A stretch of DNA of 64,000 nt from an uncultured Bacteroidales bacterium (GTDB taxonomy: Bacteria > Bacteroidota > Bacteroidia > Bacteroidales > UBA932): the NCBI GenBank assembly GCA_949294195.1, contig CASFGK010000018.1, forward strand, positions 100,351 to 164,350. The letters run 5' to 3'. Below are positions 30,372 through 38,459 of the stretch, one piece after another. Each line of letters opens with the position of its first letter. Position 1 is the first letter of the stretch. The translations under genes and the position numbers were made by a program. The notes under the pieces were generated by a model. That model did not search any database, was not told where the DNA came from, and saw nothing but the letters and a program-made list of their open reading frames with translations.

Positions 30372-32090
30372 TCAGTCTTCCTTCAGGGAGAAGATGAATT
30401 CAAGTCCGCCTGTCTTGCGGTTGACGGCACGGATTTCCCCGCCATGGAAAGCCACTGCATTGCGCACTATCGACAATCCGAGTCCCGAACCTCCGTCATC
30501 ACGGGTACGTCCCTCGGAAACACGGTAGAACCGCTCGAAAATCCTGGAAAGATGCTCCTCGCTGACTCCGTTTCCGGTATCATAATAAGTGAAATGACAG
30601 AAGCCCTCGTTTCTTGCATAGCATTCCACATGGACAGCGATGTCATCTCCGGCGTACTTGATACTGTTCTCGACAAGATTACGGAATATGGCATACAGAA
30701 GCGATGCGTTGCCATTGACTGTCAGGCCCTTCTCCAGACAGTTCTCGGCCTTTATGCCCTTAGCCTCAAGTGCGGAACGGAACTCTTCGAATATCTCGTC
30801 CACAACATTATGCAGGTCGACCTCCTCCCTCTGCAGCTGTTCCGGAGCTTCTTCTATCTTGGTGATCAGAGAAATGTCGCGGATCAGGTCGGACAGACGG
30901 AGAGTCTGTACGTATGCCCTGTCAATGAACATGTTCTTCCTCTCCTCGGAAATCCCGGGACATGTGATAAGAGTCTCCAGATAGCCCCTCACACTGCTCA
31001 CCGGGGTGCGCAACTCGTGTGCTATGTTGTTGGTCATCTGCTGCTTCATCACCTTGCTCTTTTCAGCTTCAGAAATATCGTTCACCGTTATCTCGAACCC
31101 GTTGTCCGGATAGATAAGCATCTGTATGCCGTAGTTGTGACCTCCTTTCGAGAGCTTGAAGTTGAAAACCGGAGCCGAGTCATTCTTTACCGGAGTATTC
31201 CTGTCCAGGAATTCCACAAGGGGAGAAAAGACCCCGCTCTTCCATATATCATTGAGATCCGGTGTCGGTCTGTCAAGCAAAGTATTGACATACTGGACAA
31301 AACGCGGATTGGCATACTGTTTTTCACGGTCAGGGGTAAAAATCGCGATACCTCCGTCATAGTAATGTATATGGAGGAGCAGACGCTCTTTCTCCAGAGC
31401 GATCATTTCATTGCTACGCTTGAGCATCTTATAGCTCTCCAGCATTTTCTCTCCGATTTCCCCAAGCTCGGAATCAGGGAAAACAATTCCCTCATAATCT
31501 ACATTCCCTCTGACCGCCGCCTCGGCGAAATCGCGGAGTTTGGAAATACCCTGTCCGAAATGGTCGGAAATGAATATCAGGAAAAACAAGGCCACAGTAA
31601 AGAGGGAGAAGACCAGTATGAGGAAAAGCGTGTCCGGCTGAAAAAACCGTTTGACATCCAGTTCGTACGGCATGGCCACCCTTATGATGAATCCTCCGTA
31701 TGACTTGGCGAAATAAAAATACGGTATGCCTGTAGTACCGGAAGTCCTGATGGAAAAACTTTCCGAATGCTCTATTGACTTCTGCACCTCAGGACGCATG
31801 AAATGGTTGTCCATCGACGCACTGTCCGCCTGGGAATCGAAAAGGACGACTCCTCCCTTGTCAATGACAGTCACCCTCAATTCCCTCGGCAGAAGAGCGA
31901 CCACAGTGGCATAGTCATCTGTCTGCGCTATGATATCGGCATATCCGGACAGTTTCGACTGCAGTATTTCGGATTTGTAACGTCTTTCCGTCCTGAGCTG
32001 GAAAACCACCAGCAAGACAGCAAAAACAGTAAAGACGCCCGCAAAATATGTAAGGAGCTGTTTCTTATAAGTCGACCTTCTCTTCACCAT
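30372..32090 (-). CDS. PhoR-like sensor histidine kinase
   Basis: A 572-residue inner-membrane kinase. Two membrane helices (about 13-31 and 153-175) bracket a periplasmic sensor of about 120 residues. A HAMP-like linker and PAS-like region (about 235-340) follow, then the H-box NNIAHELRTPVSSVRGYLETL with His358, and the ATPase domain with NLVENSIKYA, DTGNGVS and GGSGLGLSIV. Its ATG lies inside the response regulator gene (26-bp overlap), so the pair is translated together. Divergence from a PiT phosphate transporter supports a phosphate-sensing PhoR role; this is context-based. Confidence 0.88.
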   Translation of the reverse strand: MVKRRSTYKKQLLTYFAGVFTVFAVLLVVFQLRTERRYKSEILQSKLSGYADIIAQTDDYATVVALLPRELRVTVIDKGGVVLFDSQADSASMDNHFMRPEVQKSIEHSESFSIRTSGTTGIPYFYFAKSYGGFIIRVAMPYELDVKRFFQPDTLFLILVFSLFTVALFFLIFISDHFGQGISKLRDFAEAAVRGNVDYEGIVFPDSELGEIGEKMLESYKMLKRSNEMIALEKERLLLHIHYYDGGIAIFTPDREKQYANPRFVQYVNTLLDRPTPDLNDIWKSGVFSPLVEFLDRNTPVKNDSAPVFNFKLSKGGHNYGIQMLIYPDNGFEITVNDISEAEKSKVMKQQMTNNIAHELRTPVSSVRGYLETLITCPGISEERKNMFIDRAYVQTLRLSDLIRDISLITKIEEAPEQLQREEVDLHNVVDEIFEEFRSALEAKGIKAENCLEKGLTVNGNASLLYAIFRNLVENSIKYAGDDIAVHVECYARNEGFCHFTYYDTGNGVSEEHLSRIFERFYRVSEGRTRDDGGSGLGLSIVRNAVAFHGGEIRAVNRKTGGLEFIFSLKED

Positions 32091-32787
32091 CCTGATCTGT
32101 TACATTGAAGCAATACCCGTATCCGGATCTGTTGGTTATATATTTTTTGTATTCACCGAGTTTGTTCCTTATCCTGGCAATATGGACATCCACGGTCCTG
32201 TCAAGCACATAAGGGGCGTCTTTCCACAGTTCCCCGATAATTTCCTCTCTGGAATACACCCTTCCCTGATGGGATGCCAGCAGGCTGAGAATCTCGAATT
32301 CCTTTTTTGAAAGTACTACCGCACTACCGTCGGCATAGACCATCTTGCCGGTGATGTCTATCTTGAGTTTCCCCGCGACTATGGGAGAATTTCCGGCTTC
32401 AGCTGCAGTCTGATATCCCGCCGTCCTTTTCATGACCGCCCTGACTCTAGCCAGTACTTCATGTATGGAAAACGGCTTGCCTATATAATCGTCCCCGCCG
32501 GCAGAAAATCCTGTAAGAAGATCGTTCTCCGCACTTCTTGCCGTCAGGAAGATGATCGGCACCTGACTTCCCTTTTCCTTGCGCACTATTTCAGCCATCT
32601 TGAATCCCGACATGCCGTCCATCATCACGTCCAGCAGAATAAGGGAATATTTCGGACTCAGGATTTCCAGAGCTTCCTCCGCCGAAGCGGCACTGTCCAC
32701 TTCATATCCGGCATTTTCCAGATTGAACTGGAGAATTTCCCTTATATCGGCTTCGTCATCTACAACCAGTATTCTTCCTTGTTCCAT
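32065..32787 (-). CDS. PhoB-like OmpR-family response regulator
   Basis: A 240-residue regulator: receiver domain with phospho-acceptor Asp53 (LILLDVMMDGMSG), Lys in DDYIGKPFS, and a C-terminal winged helix (SKKEFEILSLLASHQGRVYSREEIIGELW, then VDVHIARIRNKLG). The ATG at 32787 (MEQGRILVVDDE) is chosen because the upstream frame is a non-domain extension through the promoter. It is divergent from the PiT gene; an 11-bp direct repeat in the shared region has the layout bound by PhoB-type dimers. Confidence 0.92.
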   Translation of the reverse strand: MEQGRILVVDDEADIREILQFNLENAGYEVDSAASAEEALEILSPKYSLILLDVMMDGMSGFKMAEIVRKEKGSQVPIIFLTARSAENDLLTGFSAGGDDYIGKPFSIHEVLARVRAVMKRTAGYQTAAEAGNSPIVAGKLKIDITGKMVYADGSAVVLSKKEFEILSLLASHQGRVYSREEIIGELWKDAPYVLDRTVDVHIARIRNKLGEYKKYITNRSGYGYCFNVTDQDGEEKVDL

Positions 32788-32808
32788 AAACTTGCGGTTA
32801 AAACTTTG

Positions 32809-32816
32809 CAAAGTTA
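32809..32816 (-). promoter_or_regulatory. -7 element of the PhoB/PhoR-like operon
   Basis: TAACTTTG on the minus strand fits TAnnTTTG and is 22 nt from the regulator ATG. A clear TTTG -33 element is not seen (AATG lies at 19 nt), as expected for an activated promoter. Confidence 0.5.
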
Positions 32817-32856
32817 TGATTTTTCGCGTTTTCGGCATTCCGGAAAACAATAAATA

Positions 32857-32896
32857 TTTTGTTACAATTTTCCGTAACAAAAATTTAACAAAAACT
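32857..32896. promoter_or_regulatory. Inverted repeat and Pho-box-like direct repeat
   Basis: TTTTGTTAC (32857-32865) and GTAACAAAA (32874-32882) form a perfect 9-bp inverted repeat with an 8-nt spacer. Overlapping it, TAACAAAAA occurs at 32875 and again at 32886, a direct repeat with an 11-bp period. Two 7-bp half-sites with 4-bp gaps is the layout of PhoB boxes. It lies just upstream of the PiT -33 region. Confidence 0.55.
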
Positions 32897-32921
32897 TCAT
32901 GGTTCACTAATAACTGATAAC

Positions 32922-32929
32922 TAATTTTG
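32922..32929 (+). promoter_or_regulatory. -7 element of the PiT gene
   Basis: TAATTTTG fits TAnnTTTG, 25 nt before the PiT ATG. There is no TTTG -33 element; the direct repeat at 32875-32896 ends 25 nt upstream and could provide activation instead. Confidence 0.6.
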
Positions 32930-32953
32930 CGCCCGAAACTATTTCAGCATTTT

Positions 32954-35194
32954 ATGGATTGGATTTTTCTGGGATTTGTAATATTCCTGTTTATTCTTGC
33001 AATCTCTGACCTGTGGGTAGGAGTCAGCAATGACGCCGTCAATTTCCTCAATTCGGCAATCGGTTCAAAAGCCGCCAGATTCCGCACCATCATCACTGTC
33101 GCCGCCATCGGAGTTTTCTGCGGAGCCATCATGAGCAACGGCATGATGGACATAGCGCGGCACGGCATATTCCTTCCGGAACAGTACTGTTTCCAGGAAA
33201 TCATGTACATCTTCCTTGCGGTGATGGTTACAGACATCATACTTCTGGATGTGTTCAATTCGCTCGGAATGCCGACATCTACGACCGTGTCGATGGTCTT
33301 CGAACTGCTTGGAGCGTCATTTGCAATGGCCATGTTCAAAATAGCTGGAGCAGGTGACGAAGCCGGGTTCTCAGACTATCTCAACACTGAAAAGGCGCTT
33401 TCGGTGATTATGGCCATATTCGTATCGGTAGCGCTTGCCTTCATTTTCGGTCTGCTGATACAGTATCTCTCAAGGTTGCTTTTCACATTCAGCTATTCCG
33501 GAAAACTGAAATGGAAAATAGGGCTGTTCGGCGGTGTTGCCGCTACGGCCATAATATATTTCATGCTTATAAAAGGAGTAAAGGACCTTTCCTTCATGAC
33601 ACCGGAACTGAAGAGCTGGGTACACACGCATACACTTGAAGTGCTCGGATGCTGCCTGGTGTTCTTCACTCTTCTGATGCAGATTCTTCACTGGTGCAAA
33701 GTCAACGTATTCAAGGTGGTGGTCCTGATAGGCACATTCGCCCTCGCGACGGCTTTCGCAGGAAATGACCTGGTGAATTTCATCGGAGTGCCGCTGGCAG
33801 GTTATGACTCGTACCTTGATTATATGGCTTCAGGCAGCTCTGACCCTGATTCATATATGATGGGGGTACTCAACGAACCGGCCAAGACTCCGTTCATCTT
33901 CCTGTTCCTGGCCGGAGTGGTAATGGTAATAGCACTGGCCACTTCAAAGAAAGCCCATAACGTGACAAAGACCGAAATCAGCCTCGCCAAGCAGGATGAA
34001 GGAGACGAGATGTTCGGATCATCAAGAGTTGCACGCAGCATAGTCCGCTGGAGCAATGCGACAGCCAACTGGCTTGTGACTGTCACTCCTGAAAAGGCAA
34101 GAGCCTGGATCAACGCGAGATTCGACAAGAGCAATATAGAAATAGAGGACGGAGCAGCCTACGACCTTGTCAGGGCATCTACCAATCTGGTAGTGGCTTC
34201 CCTGCTCATAGCGCTGGGAACATCGCTCAAGCTGCCTCTTTCCACGACCTACGTGACATTCATGGTCGCCATGGGTTCCTCTCTTGCCGACAGGGCATGG
34301 AGCCGTGAGAGTGCTGTATTCAGGGTTACGGGTGTCCTTTCCGTCATCGGAGGATGGTTCATCACTGCCGGAGTGGCATTCACATGCGCGTTCATAATTG
34401 TCATCCTGATGCATTTCGGCGGGAATATCGTTGCTGTCATAATAGTTCTTGCAGGACTTGCAGCCCTCATACACAACAATATCCGCTACAAGCAGAAAAA
34501 TGAGGAGGAGAACGGGGACAAACAGTTCCGCGCCATACTTTCTTCCCAGAACTACGAACAGACATGGAATCTGTTCAGCAACTATGTCGCTGACAACGAA
34601 TCCCGCTTCCTCAATGACATGGCTGACAAATACAAGGATATCACAGACGGTCTTTTCGAGGAAAACGTCAAGATTCTCAGGAAAAGCTCAAACGACCTGA
34701 AACAGGAGAAAATGCGGCTGAAGAATCTCAGACGCAAGGAAACCCTCTGCCTGCGGCACATAGAGCCTGAGGAAGGGCTTAGGAAAAGTGCATGGTTCCA
34801 CATGGTATTCAACAGCATGGAACAGCTTTACTACTCCATCAGACGCATATGCGAACCTCTTTACGAGCACGTAGACAACCATTTCTCCCCTCTGCCGCAG
34901 AAATATATCGATGAATTTACCGTCCAGCGCGACAGGACGGCAAAAATCATACGCGGAATCGCTGACCTGTGCAAGGCCGGAGACTATTCCGACCTTAGGA
35001 ATTTCGACAAGGAAATCTCTGAAATGCAGATCGAATTCTCAAATCTCAGGAAGTCGCTCATGGTCGACATACAGAATGAGAATGTGAACCTTACTGTGGC
35101 TTACCTGTATCTGAATCTTCTGCAGGAGTCGGAGCAGATTACAATCGAGCTGCAGCAGATGTCACGGTCTTCCCGCAAGTTCCAGCAAGGGTAG
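32954..35194 (+). CDS. PiT-family inorganic phosphate transporter with PhoU-like C-terminus
   Basis: A 746-residue Na+/H+-coupled phosphate permease. The N-terminal copy of the family signature reads VSNDAVNFLNSAIGSKAA, the inner copy AFAGNDLVNFIGVPLAGYDSY, and LPLSTTYVTFMVAMGSSLADRAW marks the second half of the pore. About ten membrane helices span residues 1-525. The last 220 residues are soluble and helical (FSNYVADNESRFLNDMADKY...), resembling PhoU, as in other large Bacteroidetes PiT proteins. The ATG at 32954 is preferred over an upstream TTG that falls inside the promoter. It is divergent from the PhoB/PhoR-like genes. Confidence 0.92.
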   Translation: MDWIFLGFVIFLFILAISDLWVGVSNDAVNFLNSAIGSKAARFRTIITVAAIGVFCGAIMSNGMMDIARHGIFLPEQYCFQEIMYIFLAVMVTDIILLDVFNSLGMPTSTTVSMVFELLGASFAMAMFKIAGAGDEAGFSDYLNTEKALSVIMAIFVSVALAFIFGLLIQYLSRLLFTFSYSGKLKWKIGLFGGVAATAIIYFMLIKGVKDLSFMTPELKSWVHTHTLEVLGCCLVFFTLLMQILHWCKVNVFKVVVLIGTFALATAFAGNDLVNFIGVPLAGYDSYLDYMASGSSDPDSYMMGVLNEPAKTPFIFLFLAGVVMVIALATSKKAHNVTKTEISLAKQDEGDEMFGSSRVARSIVRWSNATANWLVTVTPEKARAWINARFDKSNIEIEDGAAYDLVRASTNLVVASLLIALGTSLKLPLSTTYVTFMVAMGSSLADRAWSRESAVFRVTGVLSVIGGWFITAGVAFTCAFIIVILMHFGGNIVAVIIVLAGLAALIHNNIRYKQKNEEENGDKQFRAILSSQNYEQTWNLFSNYVADNESRFLNDMADKYKDITDGLFEENVKILRKSSNDLKQEKMRLKNLRRKETLCLRHIEPEEGLRKSAWFHMVFNSMEQLYYSIRRICEPLYEHVDNHFSPLPQKYIDEFTVQRDRTAKIIRGIADLCKAGDYSDLRNFDKEISEMQIEFSNLRKSLMVDIQNENVNLTVAYLYLNLLQESEQITIELQQMSRSSRKFQQG

Positions 35195-35299
35195 TTCATT
35201 TGCGTATACTTCCGTCCTTGCGGTTTTCGTCAGCGCCCCGCGCATCATTCTCTGCCGCACCACATGGGTTATCCGGAAACATCCCTCATGCAGGGACTG

Positions 35300-35941
35300 C
35301 TACAGCACCGGAACGGTAAAGTATTCCGTTCCGGGAAATTCGCAGTCGATACGGTCTTTGAGAAAAGTCCTGGTATCGTCGGCGATGGTGCTGTCCTCTT
35401 CATGCGGGAACATGTTGAAAACCAGCATTTTCAAAGGAATACCCCTGGACTTGACGGCTTCCAGGCTCAGAAGGGTATGGCTGATGCTGCCGAGCCTGCC
35501 GGATGTAACGAAGATAAGGGGATAGCCTTTCTCCTTGATGTAATCGATTGTAAGCAGGGTGCGTGTAAGAGGTACCATCAGCCCTCCGGCACCTTCCAGA
35601 AGGACGGCATCGTACCGCTCGCTCAATGTGTCTGTTGCGGTCTCTATTTTCCCGAAGTCTATCTCCCTGCCGTCGATTTCCGCCGCCAGATGCGGGGAAC
35701 ACGGATAGGAGAAGATTTCCGGCATGGTAAGCCTCTCCTCATCCTCCGGTAGCAGACCGCATCCCATGATCTTCCTGTGGATGGCTATGTCCTCCGACAT
35801 GCCTTCGTTCCCGGTCTGGACGAACTTCTGCGTAACCGTCCTCACTCCGTTCTCATTCCACATTCTGGCTATATACCCTGTAGCATAACTCTTTCCGGCA
35901 TCGGTATCTATACCGCTCACGAAATATACATTGTTTTCCAT
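35300..35941 (-). CDS. bioD: Dethiobiotin synthetase
   Basis: A 213-residue BioD, which closes the ureido ring of biotin with CO2 and ATP. The P-loop is GIDTDAGKSYATG, a slight variant of the usual GTDTxVGKT. KFVQTGNE holds the substrate Lys/Thr and VLLEGAGGLMVPL is the family's third motif. It lies 17 nt after bioA. Its last codons contain a 9-bp inverted repeat (35308-35316 with 35326-35334), which could act as a weak 3' hairpin. Confidence 0.92.
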   Translation of the reverse strand: MENNVYFVSGIDTDAGKSYATGYIARMWNENGVRTVTQKFVQTGNEGMSEDIAIHRKIMGCGLLPEDEERLTMPEIFSYPCSPHLAAEIDGREIDFGKIETATDTLSERYDAVLLEGAGGLMVPLTRTLLTIDYIKEKGYPLIFVTSGRLGSISHTLLSLEAVKSRGIPLKMLVFNMFPHEEDSTIADDTRTFLKDRIDCEFPGTEYFTVPVL

Positions 35942-35958
35942 AATATTAATCCTATGAA

Positions 35959-37245
35959 TTACGGCATTTCGCCCACTACTTTGACAAGACCGGAAGCAAG
36001 CCTCGAGAGCTCTTCCGGAGAGATTATGTACGGAGGCATGATATACACCAGTCTGCCGAAAGGCCTGACCCAGATCCCTTCTTCAATGAAACGGCGCTGG
36101 ATACAGGCCATATCCACCGGTTTCCTGGTCTGGATGACTCCTATCGCACCCAATACCCGCACATCTTCCACCTGAGGAAGGCCGGCGGCCGGTGCAAGTT
36201 CCGCTTTCATCTGCGTCTCGATGTTTTCCACCTTTTCCTGCCAGCCGGAATCGAGAAGCAGCTGCACGGAGGCTCCGGCAACGGCACATGCAAGAGGGTT
36301 GGCCATGAAGGTCGGACCGTGCATGAAGGCATAAGGATAATTGTCTGAAATCGTATGCGCAACTTCTTCAGTAGTCAATACGGCAGAAAGTGTCATATAG
36401 CCTCCCGTCAATGACTTTCCTATACACATGATATCCGGCACCACACCTGCATGCTCCCAGGCAAACAGTTTGCCCGTCCTGCCGAATCCGGTCGCTATCT
36501 CATCGAATATCAACAGTATACCATGTTCCCTGCACAGCCGTGCCGCCTGCCTCAGATACTCCGGATGATAGAAACGCATTCCGCCGGCCCCCTGGACCAC
36601 CGGCTCCAGGATCATGGCCGCCAGAGAGCCGCCGTGCTTCTCTATCACTTTCTCCAGAGATTCCATATCGCGCGGATCCCATTCCCCGTGGAAACGGCTT
36701 GACGGAGACGGAACGAAATACCTCACCGGAAGGGCGCTGCCGAATATGCCGTGCATTCCGGTGACAGGATCGCACACCGACATCGCGTTCCATGTGTCCC
36801 CGTGATATCCGGACCGTATGGTCACAAAATCCGTCCTCTCCGGCCTCCCAAGTGCATAATGATACTGGACAGCCATTTTCATGGCGACTTCTACAGCAAC
36901 GGAACCGCTGTCTGCATAGAATATTCTGGAAAGCTGTTCCGGAAGTATCCCCAGCAGGAGTTTTCCGAGTTCTATCGCAGGGTCATGGGTAAGTCCGCCG
37001 AACATCACATGGGACATTCTGTCCAGCTGTGATTTCGCCGCAGCGTCAAGCACAGGATGGTTGTATCCATGAATGGCGCACCACCAGGATGACATGCCCT
37101 CAATAAGTTCCGTACCGTCTTCAAGGATGATCCTGCATCCATGCGCCTCCCGCACCTTATATGCAGGAAGCGGTCTTGTGGCTGATGTATACGGGTGCCA
37201 CAGATGTTCCGTGTCGAACCGGTCGATATTGGTTTCAATAATCAT
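35959..37245 (-). CDS. bioA: Adenosylmethionine-8-amino-7-oxononanoate aminotransferase
   Basis: A 428-residue class III PLP aminotransferase that makes diaminopelargonate for biotin. [17 protein letters not shown] is the BioA-specific N-terminus. [36 protein letters not shown], the [18 protein letters not shown] metal/PLP Asp motif and the PLP Lys in [14 protein letters not shown] are all present. It sits between bioB (98 nt upstream) and bioD (17 nt downstream). Confidence 0.95.
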   Translation of the reverse strand: MIIETNIDRFDTEHLWHPYTSATRPLPAYKVREAHGCRIILEDGTELIEGMSSWWCAIHGYNHPVLDAAAKSQLDRMSHVMFGGLTHDPAIELGKLLLGILPEQLSRIFYADSGSVAVEVAMKMAVQYHYALGRPERTDFVTIRSGYHGDTWNAMSVCDPVTGMHGIFGSALPVRYFVPSPSSRFHGEWDPRDMESLEKVIEKHGGSLAAMILEPVVQGAGGMRFYHPEYLRQAARLCREHGILLIFDEIATGFGRTGKLFAWEHAGVVPDIMCIGKSLTGGYMTLSAVLTTEEVAHTISDNYPYAFMHGPTFMANPLACAVAGASVQLLLDSGWQEKVENIETQMKAELAPAAGLPQVEDVRVLGAIGVIQTRKPVDMACIQRRFIEEGIWVRPFGRLVYIMPPYIISPEELSRLASGLVKVVGEMP

Positions 37246-37343
37246 ATCATTTATCTCCAGCTTATTTTCATGAAAAAGGTTGCCCGAAAGATTTCCCGGC
37301 CTCGAACTGCCATAAAATTCCGGATTCCTGGACAGCAGAAAAA

Positions 37344-38459
37344 CTACAGGATATATCCTGCAGCAAGAATACGGGACTTGTCGGTAGCGACATCCGCTCC
37401 TGTCGTGGTAAGCATATCCCCTATGATAGCCGAGTTTATCCCTGCTTTGAAAGCGGCCATTAAGGCCCCCTCCGAAAGTCTGGCACGGCCGCCTGCAAAA
37501 CGCAGATACGCATCCGGCATGACAAGACGGAACAGTGCCACTGTTCTGATGATTTCGTCTTCGGAGATGGGAATCTGCCCGGCAAGAGGAGTTCCCTTTA
37601 TGGGTGAGAGAATATTAATGGGGACTGACTTCACTCCGAGTTCCCTGAGAGCAAACGCCAGTTCGAGACGCTGTACCATCGTTTCCCCCATCCCTATAAT
37701 CCCTCCGCTGCATATATCCATGCCTGCTTCACGGGCGGATGACAATGTTTTGATTTTTTCTGATTGGGTGTGCGTTGAACAGAGTTGTCCGAAATAGGAT
37801 GGAGCCGTCTCCAGGTTGCAATGGTATCTGGAAATCCCGGCACTGTGCAGCCGGGACAGAGAGTCCTTGTCAAGCAGTCCCGCAGAAAGACAGAGGGATA
37901 TGCCGCACTCTTTTCTCAGAAAAGCAGCCGTATCGCATATTGAACCGACTTCTTTCCCGGTAAGTCTTCGGCCGCTGGTAACGATTGAAAAGCGTCCTAT
38001 ACCCTTTTCTTCACATTGCCGTGCCGCCTTGAGGATACTGTCCCTGTCCAGAAGCGGATATACAGATGCTTCCGTATGGTAGCGGGCAGACTGGGCGCAC
38101 CACTTGCAGTCTTCGGGACAACGCCCGGATTTGGCGTTTATGATCGAACATGTATCGAACCGTCGCGAGGCACAGGCGGCAGTCACCGCCGAAGCCAAGG
38201 CAGTCAGCTGCGGCAACGGTACCTCTCCGGCCATATTTTCAGCTTCCCCGCGGTCCAGTCCTCCTTTACGTATGATACGCTCTACCATCGTTTCATCTAT
38301 GGCTCCGGACTTTTCCAGAGAAGCATCCGCAATACCCTTGCTTACATGGCCGATAGTCACATGGCGTCCTATGCTGCAGAACGCCGAATAGGACTTGTGC
38401 CCCCATCTTCGGAAGCGCAGCGACTTCTTTGAAAACAATTTCCTATAGTTTCTCTTCAT
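37344..38459 (-). CDS. bioB: Biotin synthase
   Basis: A 371-residue radical SAM enzyme that inserts sulfur into dethiobiotin. The [4Fe-4S] cysteines are Cys114, Cys118 and Cys121 ([12 protein letters not shown]). [12 protein letters not shown] and [17 protein letters not shown] are BioB signatures. The ATG at 38459 has a good AAAGGA site but gives about 55 extra N-terminal residues (basic, no known domain) and overlaps the upstream OstA-like gene by 17 bp; MVERII at 38288 is a shorter alternative. The overlap implies translational coupling. bioF and bioC are not in the window. Confidence 0.93.
   Translation of the reverse strand: MKRNYRKLFSKKSLRFRRWGHKSYSAFCSIGRHVTIGHVSKGIADASLEKSGAIDETMVERIIRKGGLDRGEAENMAGEVPLPQLTALASAVTAACASRRFDTCSIINAKSGRCPEDCKWCAQSARYHTEASVYPLLDRDSILKAARQCEEKGIGRFSIVTSGRRLTGKEVGSICDTAAFLRKECGISLCLSAGLLDKDSLSRLHSAGISRYHCNLETAPSYFGQLCSTHTQSEKIKTLSSAREAGMDICSGGIIGMGETMVQRLELAFALRELGVKSVPINILSPIKGTPLAGQIPISEDEIIRTVALFRLVMPDAYLRFAGGRARLSEGALMAAFKAGINSAIIGDMLTTTGADVATDKSRILAAGYIL

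Noticed and set aside
35308-35334. 9-bp inverted repeat as bioD terminator
   Set aside because: It is inside the last bioD codons and lacks a T-run; kept only as a remark.
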